DNA from: Methanomicrobiales archaeon
GTDB lineage: Archaea > Halobacteriota > Methanomicrobia > Methanomicrobiales > JACTUA01
Assembly: GCA_028678815.1 (NCBI GenBank)
Contig: JAJRCS010000005.1
Location: 1-5,451 of the forward strand
Reading direction: 5' to 3'
Length of the DNA: 5,451 bases
Under the pieces are notes generated by a model. It ran no database searches. It saw only the letters and a program-made list of their open reading frames with translations, and was not told where the DNA came from. Shown here in pieces: positions 1 through 5,354 of this stretch; the stretch's first letter is position 1; every line of letters starts with the position of its first letter. The position numbers and the translations under genes were made by a program.

Positions 1-98
1 ACATGGAGCTCGTCCCCGAGCTTCCGGGACTCCTCCAGGTAGTAGATGTGCCCCGGGTGGAGGATGTCGAAGGTGCCGGTGGCCACCACCCGCCTCAC
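1..98 (-). CDS. ribL: FAD synthase RibL, N-terminal fragment (runs off the left edge)
   Basis: The first 32 residues are visible, reading [17 protein letters not shown] at the start. This is the nucleotide-binding start of the cytidylyltransferase-like superfamily: a beta strand followed by GTFD and the HxGH motif (H14, H17), then an acidic helix and GDELHV. This N-terminus matches archaeal RibL, which adenylylates FMN to FAD in the cytosol. The GTG start is well supported: a GGAGGTG ribosome binding site lies 5 nt upstream, and the codon overlaps the stop of the JAMM gene as GTGA, so the two are probably translationally coupled. It is the third gene of a leftward cluster. Other members of the superfamily, such as archaeal phosphopantetheine adenylyltransferase or glycerol-phosphate cytidylyltransferase-like proteins, cannot be fully excluded because the C-terminal part is missing. 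Confidence 0.78.
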   Translation of the reverse strand, partial: MRRVVATGTFDILHPGHIYYLEESRKLGDELH

Positions 99-475
99 TC
101 CACCACCTCCAGGTTGAACGGCTGCCCGTCGGAGGTAAAGCACCGCCAGGACGTCTCCGCGAAGGGCGGCCCGAGGATGAGGTGGTACCTCCCGATGGCG
201 GGGAAGAAGCGGAGGTCGGCATCAGAGGGGCGGAGGGCACCGGTGGGGTGGGAGTGGGCGCTGCCCGCGACGTGGGGATCGAGGGGCATGAGGTCGTACC
301 TGAGGCTCGCGCTGCTCTCCGTGGAGGTGAAGGGGAGGAAGAGGAACTCCCGGATCACCCCGTCCTCCTCCCTGAGCACGGCGACGAACTCCCGGCCGTC
401 CCCCTCCTCGTCCATCGCCCGGGCGGACTCGAGGAGCGCCTGGAGGAGGTCCCGCGCGATGCCCCGGATCTTCAT
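95..475 (-). CDS. JAMM/MPN-domain metalloprotease-like protein (Mov34/MPN/PAD-1 family)
   Basis: A 126-residue protein that is a single JAMM/MPN domain. The zinc motif HxHx7SxxD is intact: H74, H76, S84 and D87 within [14 protein letters not shown]. The upstream catalytic glutamate is probably E29 in GREFVAVL, placed as in the archaeal AfJAMM-type proteins. All residues for a metal-dependent isopeptidase or protease are therefore present. Known relatives cleave ubiquitin-like SAMP conjugates or act on sulfur-carrier proteins; which substrate applies here cannot be read from sequence. It has no signal peptide or membrane segment, so it is cytosolic. The ATG at 475 is the only usable start in this frame after the upstream gene; an AGGAG-type site lies unusually far away (about 21 nt). 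It follows the DHPS-like gene after 80 bp and overlaps ribL by 4 bp. Confidence 0.88.
   Translation of the reverse strand: MKIRGIARDLLQALLESARAMDEEGDGREFVAVLREEDGVIREFLFLPFTSTESSASLRYDLMPLDPHVAGSAHSHPTGALRPSDADLRFFPAIGRYHLILGPPFAETSWRCFTSDGQPFNLEVVE
104..110 (-). promoter_or_regulatory. Shine-Dalgarno site for ribL
   Basis: On the minus strand GGAGGTG lies 5 nt before the GTG at 98-96. It is a seven-base match to the anti-SD end of archaeal 16S rRNA (CACCUCC). It sits inside the last codons of the JAMM gene and settles the choice of the GTG start. Confidence 0.8.
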
Positions 476-476
476 G

Positions 477-504
477 CCTGTTGTACTGGGACAGGTCTCC
501 TCTT
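477..504 (-). promoter_or_regulatory. Candidate ribosome binding site plus small hairpin ahead of the JAMM gene
   Basis: On the minus strand AAGAGGAGA (504-496) is followed directly by CCTGT, a 9-nt loop and ACAGG (495-477), then one base and the ATG at 475. As a linear spacer the site is too far from the start, about 21 nt. If the 5-bp stem forms, the site is brought next to the ATG. The stem is short and may be chance. Confidence 0.3.
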
Positions 505-555
505 GAAGGATTCCCTGGCCCGGATCGGGAAATTCCTTTCCCTCTCCCCCGGGGT

Positions 556-1968
556 CTAGAACTCCCCGTCCTGTTCGAAGGAGCGGCCGAACCGGAGGGC
601 CAGGTACGCCTTGTAGAGCTCCTTCCCCAGGTAGCCGGCATGGTCGAGCCGGGAGACCCTTCCCTCGGTGATGATGGTGTGGAGGACGTCCTCCCAGCGT
701 TTCCCCCGGATGGCGATCCCGTCGTGGACCGCCACGATCTCGTCCCCCTCGATCCCGATCCGGAAGTTCCCGCACGGGTCGTAGGTCACCTCCCGGGGCA
801 TCTCCATCGCCTCCCCGGACCCCCCGTAGCCGAGGGGCGGTTCCCTCCTCCGGCGCTTCTCCTTGAGGACGAGGAGATCCAATCCGAGGTCCTTCGGGTA
901 CGGCCTCCCCCGGGTGAGGGCCATCATCTCCGTCGCCCTCCGCATCTCGGCGACCGAACCCCGGGTCTTGTCCGAGTGTTCGCTCGTGAAGATGACGGCG
1001 GCTCCGAGCTCCATGGCGATCCCGGCGAGGAGGGCGTTCGCCCCGATGGAGTCCGCGTCGAGGAGCTCCACCACGTTCCCCGCCCCGAAGAAGAGGGGCC
1101 TGCCATGGTCGCGGAACTTCGCGAGGGCCTCCGCAAAGCCGGATCCGACCGGCGGCAGGATGGGGTCCGCGACGAGGGCCCCGATCCCCGCCTTCTCCGC
1201 CGCCGCGATATTCTCCCCGAGGGTCCGCTCCCCGGGGATCACCACCGCCGCAGCCCCGGCCTTCGCCACGTCTGCCCCGACCACCGGGATATTCCCGTCG
1301 TAAAGGGAGAGTATGAGATCCGCCCGGCCGAGGGCCGCCCGGATGAGGGCCGGGTCCTGGGTATCGGCGGCGAGGGGGCCCTCGATCCCCCCGAGGGCCG
1401 CGAAGCACCGGGTGACGTCACCGGCTGTCGCGTCGAAGCCGAAGCCCAGGTCCACAATATCGGCCCCGTCCCGGAAGAGCCGCTCCACCTCCCCCCGGAG
1501 ATCCTCCCTCCGGTGGGCGTCCATGATCTCGGCGAGGACCTTCATCCGGGACGTCCCCCCGATCTTCACCCCGCGGACGAGGAGATCCCAGGATGCCTCC
1601 TCCTCCCTCCGGGCGAGGTCCCCCGCCGCCTCCTCGGCCTTCCTCCGGGCGAGGAAGTCATCGGCCGGGACCGTCCGGGAGAGCTCCAGCTCCCCGAGGA
1701 GCGGGAGAACGAGGGGGAGGTCGGCGGCGTGGCGTGGCCCCCGGTAGACCGGGACGCCGGTCTCCCGCTCCACCCCCTCGAAGGAGGCGGTGCACATCCC
1801 GGAGACGAGGACCAGGTCATAGGTTCCCTCCCGGACGAGGGATGCGAGCTGCCCGGGCGTGAGGAAGGAGGCGATCTCCCCGGTCACCACCACCCTCGCA
1901 TCGTACCCCTCTGCAGCCCTGCGCACCGTTTCGGCGGCAGCGCTGCCGGTGGGGAGGAGGATGCGCAT
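556..1968 (-). CDS. Archaeal dihydropteroate synthase-like protein (DUF6513 / pterin-binding-like / DUF4346 type)
   Basis: A 470-residue cytosolic protein of the archaeal dihydropteroate synthase-related family. Residues 1-130 form the archaeal N-terminal domain (MRILLPTGSAA start, VVVTGEIASFLTP, LVLVSGMC). Residues 136-335 are a TIM-barrel-like pterin-binding region: GGTSRMKVLAEI, ADIVDLGFGFD, the DHPS-like ADTQDP (201-206), VADPILPP and FGAGNVVELLDADS. Residues 345-470 are a C-terminal domain with KDLGLDLLVLKEK, YDPCGNF and a final helix. The classical bacterial DHPS loop with NTPDSF is not present, so it is not ordinary FolP. Members have been suggested to act in methanopterin synthesis, where a pterin is joined to a ribofuranosylaminobenzene; I treat this as unproven. 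The ATG at 1968 gives the expected N-terminus; no ribosome binding site is seen, so a leaderless mRNA is possible. It is first in the leftward cluster. Confidence 0.88.
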   Translation of the reverse strand: MRILLPTGSAAAETVRRAAEGYDARVVVTGEIASFLTPGQLASLVREGTYDLVLVSGMCTASFEGVERETGVPVYRGPRHAADLPLVLPLLGELELSRTVPADDFLARRKAEEAAGDLARREEEASWDLLVRGVKIGGTSRMKVLAEIMDAHRREDLRGEVERLFRDGADIVDLGFGFDATAGDVTRCFAALGGIEGPLAADTQDPALIRAALGRADLILSLYDGNIPVVGADVAKAGAAAVVIPGERTLGENIAAAEKAGIGALVADPILPPVGSGFAEALAKFRDHGRPLFFGAGNVVELLDADSIGANALLAGIAMELGAAVIFTSEHSDKTRGSVAEMRRATEMMALTRGRPYPKDLGLDLLVLKEKRRRREPPLGYGGSGEAMEMPREVTYDPCGNFRIGIEGDEIVAVHDGIAIRGKRWEDVLHTIITEGRVSRLDHAGYLGKELYKAYLALRFGRSFEQDGEF

Positions 1969-1975
1969 AAGTGCG

Positions 1976-1983
1976 TTTAATAT
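1976..1983. promoter_or_regulatory. A/T-rich TATA-like element in a divergent 30-bp gap
   Basis: TTTAATAT is the only A/T-rich octamer in the short gap between the divergent DHPS-like and PHP genes, in otherwise very G/C-rich DNA. At the usual archaeal spacing of about 26 nt from box centre to start site, it would place a rightward transcript start near 2006, and a leftward start near 1953, inside the leftward gene. It therefore fits the rightward gene better, but not perfectly. Confidence 0.35.
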
Positions 1984-1987
1984 CCGT

Positions 1988-1994
1988 AAGGTGA
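1988..1994 (+). promoter_or_regulatory. Shine-Dalgarno site for the PHP gene
   Basis: AAGGTGA lies four adenines before the ATG at 1999 and pairs with the UCACCU of the archaeal 16S 3' end. It supports 1999 over the internal ATG at 2011, from which it is 16 nt away. Confidence 0.6.
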
Positions 1995-1998
1995 AAAA

Positions 1999-2676
1999 AT
2001 GATCCTGTTCATGCTCCGCTGCGACCTGCACGTCCACACGAACTTCTCCCGCGACGGGGAGAGCAGCATCGCGGAGATCCTCGCCCGGGCAGTGACGAAG
2101 AAGCTCGACGCGATCGCGGTCACCGACCATGACAGCTGCGAGGGGATCGGGCCGGCCGAGGCGGCCGGATCGGGGATCGTCATCATCCCGGGGGTCGAGG
2201 TCTCGACGAAGCAGGGGCACCTCATCGTCCTCGGCGTCCGGGAGCCCCTCCCGGCGGGCCGGCATATCATGGAGACCATCCGCCTCGCCCACGGCCTGGG
2301 GGCGGTAACCATCCTCCCCCACCCGTACCACATGTGGCGCCACGGCGTCGCCCGGAGGGTCCCGGAGAGCATCGGGGCCGTGGACGCGATAGAGGTCTTC
2401 AACAGCAGGTACATCGTCGGCTCGGCGAACCGGAAGGCCGCGAGGGTGGCACGGAAACTGAAGCTCCCGGCGGTGGGGGGGAGCGATGCCCACCATGCCC
2501 GGTTTATCGGGTTCGGCTACACCCTCATCGCCGCGGAGCCCGATGTCCCCTCCATCCTCGCCGCCATCCGGGAGGGGAAGACCGCGGCGGGGGGCAGGAT
2601 GACACCGCTGCGCACCTACTCCCGGCAGTCCATCAAAAACGCCCTCCGGAGAATGAAGCGCCGGGTCCGGCCATGA
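1999..2676 (+). CDS. PHP-domain metal-dependent phosphoesterase
   Basis: A 225-residue protein with a complete PHP metal-binding set: DLHVH (H11, H13), TDHD (D43, H44, D45), GVEVST (E67), GHLIVLG (H74), HPY (H108), EVFN (E132) and GSDAH (D163, H165). This pattern is that of small stand-alone PHP phosphoesterases related to RNase AM/TrpH, which hydrolyse nucleotide or short RNA 5'-phosphate ends; the exact substrate here is not determined by sequence. The C-terminal 30 residues are basic (ALRRMKRRVRP), which would suit nucleic-acid contact. The start at 1999 is favoured by AAGGTGA just upstream; ATG 2011 would give MLRCDLHVH, closer to the usual family start, and fits a TATA-driven short leader. 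It is followed by truA after 37 bp, so co-transcription is likely. No signal peptide. Confidence 0.9.
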   Translation: MILFMLRCDLHVHTNFSRDGESSIAEILARAVTKKLDAIAVTDHDSCEGIGPAEAAGSGIVIIPGVEVSTKQGHLIVLGVREPLPAGRHIMETIRLAHGLGAVTILPHPYHMWRHGVARRVPESIGAVDAIEVFNSRYIVGSANRKAARVARKLKLPAVGGSDAHHARFIGFGYTLIAAEPDVPSILAAIREGKTAAGGRMTPLRTYSRQSIKNALRRMKRRVRP

Positions 2677-2717
2677 CGCTTATTCTCCATGGACCGATGG
2701 GCCGGGTCCGGCCATGA
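2660..2717 (+). repeat. 17-bp direct repeat, copies 41 bp apart, at the PHP-truA junction
   Basis: GCCGGGTCCGGCCATGA occurs at 2660-2676 and again at 2701-2717, without mismatch. After one differing base the next three (GCT) also agree. The first copy ends exactly at the stop of the PHP gene, the second covers the start codon of truA. It looks like a local duplication of the junction, with the intervening 24 bp filled by unrelated sequence. Confidence 0.85.
2673..2717 (+). CDS. Possible 14-codon minigene bridging PHP and truA
   Basis: An ATG overlapping the PHP stop as ATGA opens a frame for MTLILHGPMGRVRP, whose TGA overlaps the truA start as ATGA. Its last residues GRVRP echo the RRVRP end of the PHP protein because both come from the 17-bp repeat. 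No good ribosome binding site precedes it, or truA, so it could serve termination-reinitiation coupling rather than make a useful peptide. Chance is a serious alternative for so short a frame in G/C-rich DNA. Confidence 0.18.
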   Translation: MTLILHGPMGRVRP

Positions 2718-3502
2718 GGCTCGCCTTCCGGCTCGCCTACCTCGGGGATGGCTTCTTCGGGTCCCAGGTGCAGGCCGACCGGAGGACGGTGGAGGGGGAG
2801 GTTGCGGCCGCCTGCCTGAGGCTCGCCCTCTTCGGCGACTGGCGGGAGGCCCGGCTGGCCTTCGCCGGCCGGACCGACCGGGGGGTCCATGCCCGGGGCC
2901 AGGTCTTCGCCTTCGACACCGCCGAGCCGGACCGGGCGAGGTCCGCCCTGAACGTCCAGCTCCCCCGGGACTGCTGGTGCACGGGCGTTGCAGAGGTCCC
3001 CGTGGATTTCCACCCCCGGTACGATGCCCGCGCCCGGACGTACCGCTACTTCTTCCCGAAGTTCCCCCTTGACCGCGATGCCATGGCAGCGGCCGCCGGT
3101 CTCTTCACCGGAAGGCACGACTTCTCCCGCCTGGCCCGGGTCGAGGGGAAGGACCCCGTCCGGAACGTCCTCGCGGCGCGGGTTCTCGATGACCGGGGCT
3201 TCACCTGCCTCGAGGTGACCGCGGAGTCCTTCCTCTGGCAGATGGTCCGGGGCATGGCCGGTGCCCTCGCCGCCCTCGGGCAGGGGCAGCTGGGGGAGGA
3301 CGGGCTGCGGGGGCTCCTGGACGGGTCCCCGGGGGAGCGCTTCCCCCCCGCCCCGTCGTCCGGCCTCGTCCTCTGGGAGGTGGACTGCGGCATCGCCTTC
3401 GCCCCCCTGGAGCGGAGCCCCCGGTCCACGGCCTTCATCTCCACGGTCCGGGGGCATCACGAGGTGATGGCCCGGATCACCACCCTCCTCGAAGAGGGGT
3501 AG
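2714..3502 (+). CDS. truA: tRNA pseudouridine synthase A (TruA)
   Basis: A 262-residue cytosolic enzyme of the TruA family, which converts uridines in the anticodon arm (positions 38-40) of tRNAs to pseudouridine. The catalytic motif is intact as GRTDRGVHARGQ, with the nucleophile D55. Other family landmarks follow in order: FRLAYLGDGFFGSQVQ at the N-terminus, FHPRYDARARTYRYFF (99-114), FTGRHDFSRLAR (131-142), FLWQMVRGMAGAL (173-185) and PPAPSSGLVLWEV (211-223). Length is normal for the family. The ATG at 2714 gives the usual N-terminus, although no Shine-Dalgarno site is visible; ATGA overlap with a tiny upstream frame may assist initiation. It lies 37 bp after the PHP gene and converges on the transglutaminase-like gene, leaving 26 bp with no T-tract terminator. 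Confidence 0.96.
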   Translation: MRLAFRLAYLGDGFFGSQVQADRRTVEGEVAAACLRLALFGDWREARLAFAGRTDRGVHARGQVFAFDTAEPDRARSALNVQLPRDCWCTGVAEVPVDFHPRYDARARTYRYFFPKFPLDRDAMAAAAGLFTGRHDFSRLARVEGKDPVRNVLAARVLDDRGFTCLEVTAESFLWQMVRGMAGALAALGQGQLGEDGLRGLLDGSPGERFPPAPSSGLVLWEVDCGIAFAPLERSPRSTAFISTVRGHHEVMARITTLLEEG

Positions 3503-3528
3503 GGAGCAGGGGCAGGGAGGGGCGGTCT

Positions 3529-4566
3529 TCAGACGAGAGCCCGGGTCTGCAGGTACTCGTACGTGCCCGTCCGGTCGTCCAGGTGCTGGAGGATGTAGTT
3601 ATGCACCTCGACGTTCCCGTTATAGTCCTTCACGAGGGCATCGTACTGGGGCAGGAGCTGGTTGTACTCCGCGAACTTCCCCCGGGAGCGGAGGTCGCCC
3701 ATCCTCGCCGAGAGGGCTTCGAGTTCCCGGGAGAGGGAGGCCGAGCGGTCATCGGTCCTCTCCAGGGCTCCCGTGATGGCCGCGGTCTCCAGGCACCTCC
3801 CGTAGAGCCGGGTACCGTTCGCCACCGGGATGACGAGGGGCTCGGAGGTGAGCTCCACCCCTCCCGCGAGGGGGCCCGGGTCGACCCCCACGAGGGAGAG
3901 GTTCGTGGCACCGATGTAGCCGTACCCCGTTCCCCGGTAATCGCACCGGTAGCCCTTCACCCCGAGGGCCATGTGGGTCTCCGGGGAGAAGTAGAAGAGG
4001 GCCACCGAGTACCCCTCCCGGGCGAGGAGGCCGGCGAGGAGGAGGGCCTTGTCATCGCAGTCCCCCTTCCCGTCCACGTAGGTCTCCACGGGGAACTTCG
4101 GGGCCGTGAGGGTCCCGTCGGTCTCGTACGGGATGGACTGGACGGCGGCCGCCATGAGCTCGAGGTACTCGTCGTCGTCGAGGGAGCTCCCCTCCCGGAT
4201 CCCCCGGAAGGCCCCGGCCAGCTCCCGGTAGAATTCCTCCAGGTCCGGGTCCTCCAGGAAGGAGAGGTAGTAGGCAGGGATGAAGATCTCGTCAGGGATC
4301 TCGTGGGAGAGGATCGCCTGCTTCTGGGCTCGCTGTGCCCCGTAGTAGACCGTTCCGTTCACCGGGATCGTGACCGCCCGGGGCTCCCCCCCGAAGCTGA
4401 AGCCCAGTTCTATGTCCCGGTAATTGCCGCCCGAGACCTCGACCGGCTGGATAACGGGGTAGACAGCGTCCGGCCGCGCGGCGAGGAGGAGATATCCCCC
4501 CGCGATGAGGACAAGGATCACTGATGCGATGATGATCAGCCTTCCCAGTAAGAGCTTCCTCGGCAT
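3529..4566 (-). CDS. Membrane-anchored transglutaminase-like (cysteine protease fold) protein
   Basis: A 345-residue protein with a basic N-tip (MPRK, R9) and one hydrophobic segment at about 7-29, so it is probably anchored with the rest outside the cytoplasm. The transglutaminase-like core spans about 130-230: VQSIPYETD, YVDGKGDCDDKALLLAGLL with the presumed nucleophile C170, and SPETHMALGV with H198. The position after the next strand, normally acidic, reads YIGATN (217-222), so the third catalytic residue looks absent or substituted. Residues 270-330 are charged and heptad-like and likely form a coiled coil. Families of this kind are common in methanogens and mostly uncharacterised; roles proposed include peptide hydrolysis or cross-linking at the cell surface. 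The ATG at 4566 directly precedes the lysine/arginine tip; no ribosome binding site is seen. It diverges from the gene at 4716. Confidence 0.82.
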   Translation of the reverse strand: MPRKLLLGRLIIIASVILVLIAGGYLLLAARPDAVYPVIQPVEVSGGNYRDIELGFSFGGEPRAVTIPVNGTVYYGAQRAQKQAILSHEIPDEIFIPAYYLSFLEDPDLEEFYRELAGAFRGIREGSSLDDDEYLELMAAAVQSIPYETDGTLTAPKFPVETYVDGKGDCDDKALLLAGLLAREGYSVALFYFSPETHMALGVKGYRCDYRGTGYGYIGATNLSLVGVDPGPLAGGVELTSEPLVIPVANGTRLYGRCLETAAITGALERTDDRSASLSRELEALSARMGDLRSRGKFAEYNQLLPQYDALVKDYNGNVEVHNYILQHLDDRTGTYEYLQTRALV

Positions 4567-4644
4567 GGTGGTCCGGGCCGGTTCCCCTCGGCCCTGATGA
4601 GTACTCGTCCGGGAGCCACTTGAACCTAGCTCGGGATGGGGGGA

Positions 4645-4670
4645 CCGGCAGGCATATATATGCCCCCCGG
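4645..4670. promoter_or_regulatory. Symmetric TATA promoter / dyad in a divergent region
   Basis: GGCATATATATGCC (4651-4664) is a perfect 14-bp palindrome, flanked at equal 2-nt distances by CCGG on both sides, making a 26-bp dyad with 22 paired positions. Its A/T core is the clear TATA element of this 149-bp gap. With archaeal spacing of about 26 nt, a rightward start falls near 4683-4685 and a leftward one near 4631, giving about 30-nt and 65-nt leaders to the ATGs at 4716 and 4566. It may serve both divergent genes, and the dyad could also bind a dimeric regulator. Apart from this element I see nothing else assignable in 4567-4715. Confidence 0.6.
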
Positions 4671-4715
4671 GGAAAGTCTCGTGTGGACCCGCCCCGCGTG
4701 CGGCTCCAGGTCGGT

Positions 4716-5246
4716 ATGGTGGATCTGCGGGACATCCCCGAGGGGACCCGGTGGCAGATAGCCACGAGGATCCTCTCCTCCCTCCCGGTCATGTACGACA
4801 TGGCCTTCCGGGAGGCTGTGGGCAAGAACTACGATGAGCTCGAGTACCGGGTCTGGCTGGAGCTCGGGAAGGAGGCCATGGATATCGCGAAGGCCTTCCA
4901 CCTCCCGGTTTCCACCGCCGCGGAACTCGCCGGTGATCTCCGGCTCATCACCAGGATCCTCTTCGGTGCCGAGTTTCGCTACGAAGTCCTCGAGATCTCG
5001 GAAAACCGGGCTACGCTGCTTACGAAGACCTGCCCTTTCCTGGGGAGCGCGTATGAGTACGGCGGCACGCCAAGATACCTCTTCCCCAAGTGCCTCGCCT
5101 TCTCCGTCGCGGTGGTGGAGATCCTGAACCCGAAGTTCACCGCCCGGTTTGTCCGCTCCCTCTGCATGGCGGACCGCACCTGCGAGATGTCCGTTCTCAC
5201 GAAGGAGGAGGCAGAGAAGCTCGGCGGGAGCGGGACGAAGGGGTGA
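4716..5246 (+). CDS. Unrecognised cysteine-containing protein of about 176 residues
   Basis: I do not recognise this protein with confidence. From ATG 4716 it has 176 residues, mostly helical at first (MVDLRDIPEGTRWQIATRIL, FREAVGKNYDELEYRVWLELGKEAMDIAKAF), then a mixed part with four cysteines: C106 in TKTCPF, C126 in FPKC, and C150 and C156 in LCMADRTCEMSV. The ending, a helix then a cysteine in a short strand, recalls small-molecule-binding or V4R/ATC-hydrolase-like domains, but this is a weak resemblance. The cysteines could bind a metal. No signal peptide or membrane segment. An in-frame GTG at 4683 would add 11 residues and coincides with the transcript start predicted from the TATA element, so a leaderless GTG start is a real alternative; ATG 4716 has only a weak AGGT site. 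It converges on the oxidoreductase gene with 10 bp between stops. Confidence 0.75.
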   Translation: MVDLRDIPEGTRWQIATRILSSLPVMYDMAFREAVGKNYDELEYRVWLELGKEAMDIAKAFHLPVSTAAELAGDLRLITRILFGAEFRYEVLEISENRATLLTKTCPFLGSAYEYGGTPRYLFPKCLAFSVAVVEILNPKFTARFVRSLCMADRTCEMSVLTKEEAEKLGGSGTKG

Positions 5247-5256
5247 AGAGCTCGCT

Positions 5257-5354
5257 TCAGGAGTCCCGAGGAACCCTTCCCCCGGGACCCCTCGGACTGC
5301 GTCCTAAGGGAGCCCCGAGGAACCCTTCCCCCGGGACCCCTCGGACTGCGTCCT
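5257..5354 (-). repeat. Two-copy 49-bp tandem repeat at the 3' end of the oxidoreductase gene
   Basis: In gene direction copy A is 5354-5306 and copy B 5305-5257. The first 41 bases agree exactly and 45 of the first 46 agree; only the last three differ (CTT against TGA). Each copy contains CCGAGG and CCTCGG arms 18 nt apart that could pair around a CCCGGG centre. Because 49 is not a multiple of three, copy B is read one frame off copy A: copy A gives DAVRGVPGEGFLGAP and copy B GRSPRGPGGRVPRDS then stop. Confidence 0.92.

Noticed and set aside
481..1980. A long rightward open frame of 499 codons opposite the DHPS-like gene.
   Set aside because: It is antisense to a clearly recognisable protein, its translation is rich in Pro, Gly, Arg and Glu with no family motif, and it is the expected by-product of G/C-rich third codon positions.
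2633..3460. A 275-codon leftward open frame opposite truA.
   Set aside because: truA is unambiguous on the other strand; this frame is Pro/Gly/Glu-rich with no motif.
3503..3528. A terminator between the convergent truA and transglutaminase-like genes.
   Set aside because: The 26 bp are G/C-rich with no T-run on either strand and no convincing stem.
3583..4524. A 313-codon rightward open frame opposite the transglutaminase-like gene.
   Set aside because: Low-complexity Glu/Gly/Val/Arg composition and no recognisable motif; the leftward frame has a membrane segment and a catalytic Cys/His pattern.
4593..4630. TGATGA followed by guide-like sequence, considered as a C/D-box sRNA, and GGTTCAA on the minus strand, considered as a tRNA T-loop.
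   Set aside because: No CTGA D or D' box follows at the right spacing, and the T-loop-like stretch has no pairing stem or other tRNA arms.
4620..4715. An upstream ATG at 4620 as the start of the unassigned gene.
   Set aside because: It lies upstream of the TATA element, so the predicted transcript would not contain it, and the added residues look non-coding.
5260..5354. The paired repeat units as a CRISPR array or a transcription terminator.
   Set aside because: There are only two adjoining copies with no unique spacers, they lie inside the oxidoreductase frame, and no T-tract follows the possible stems.
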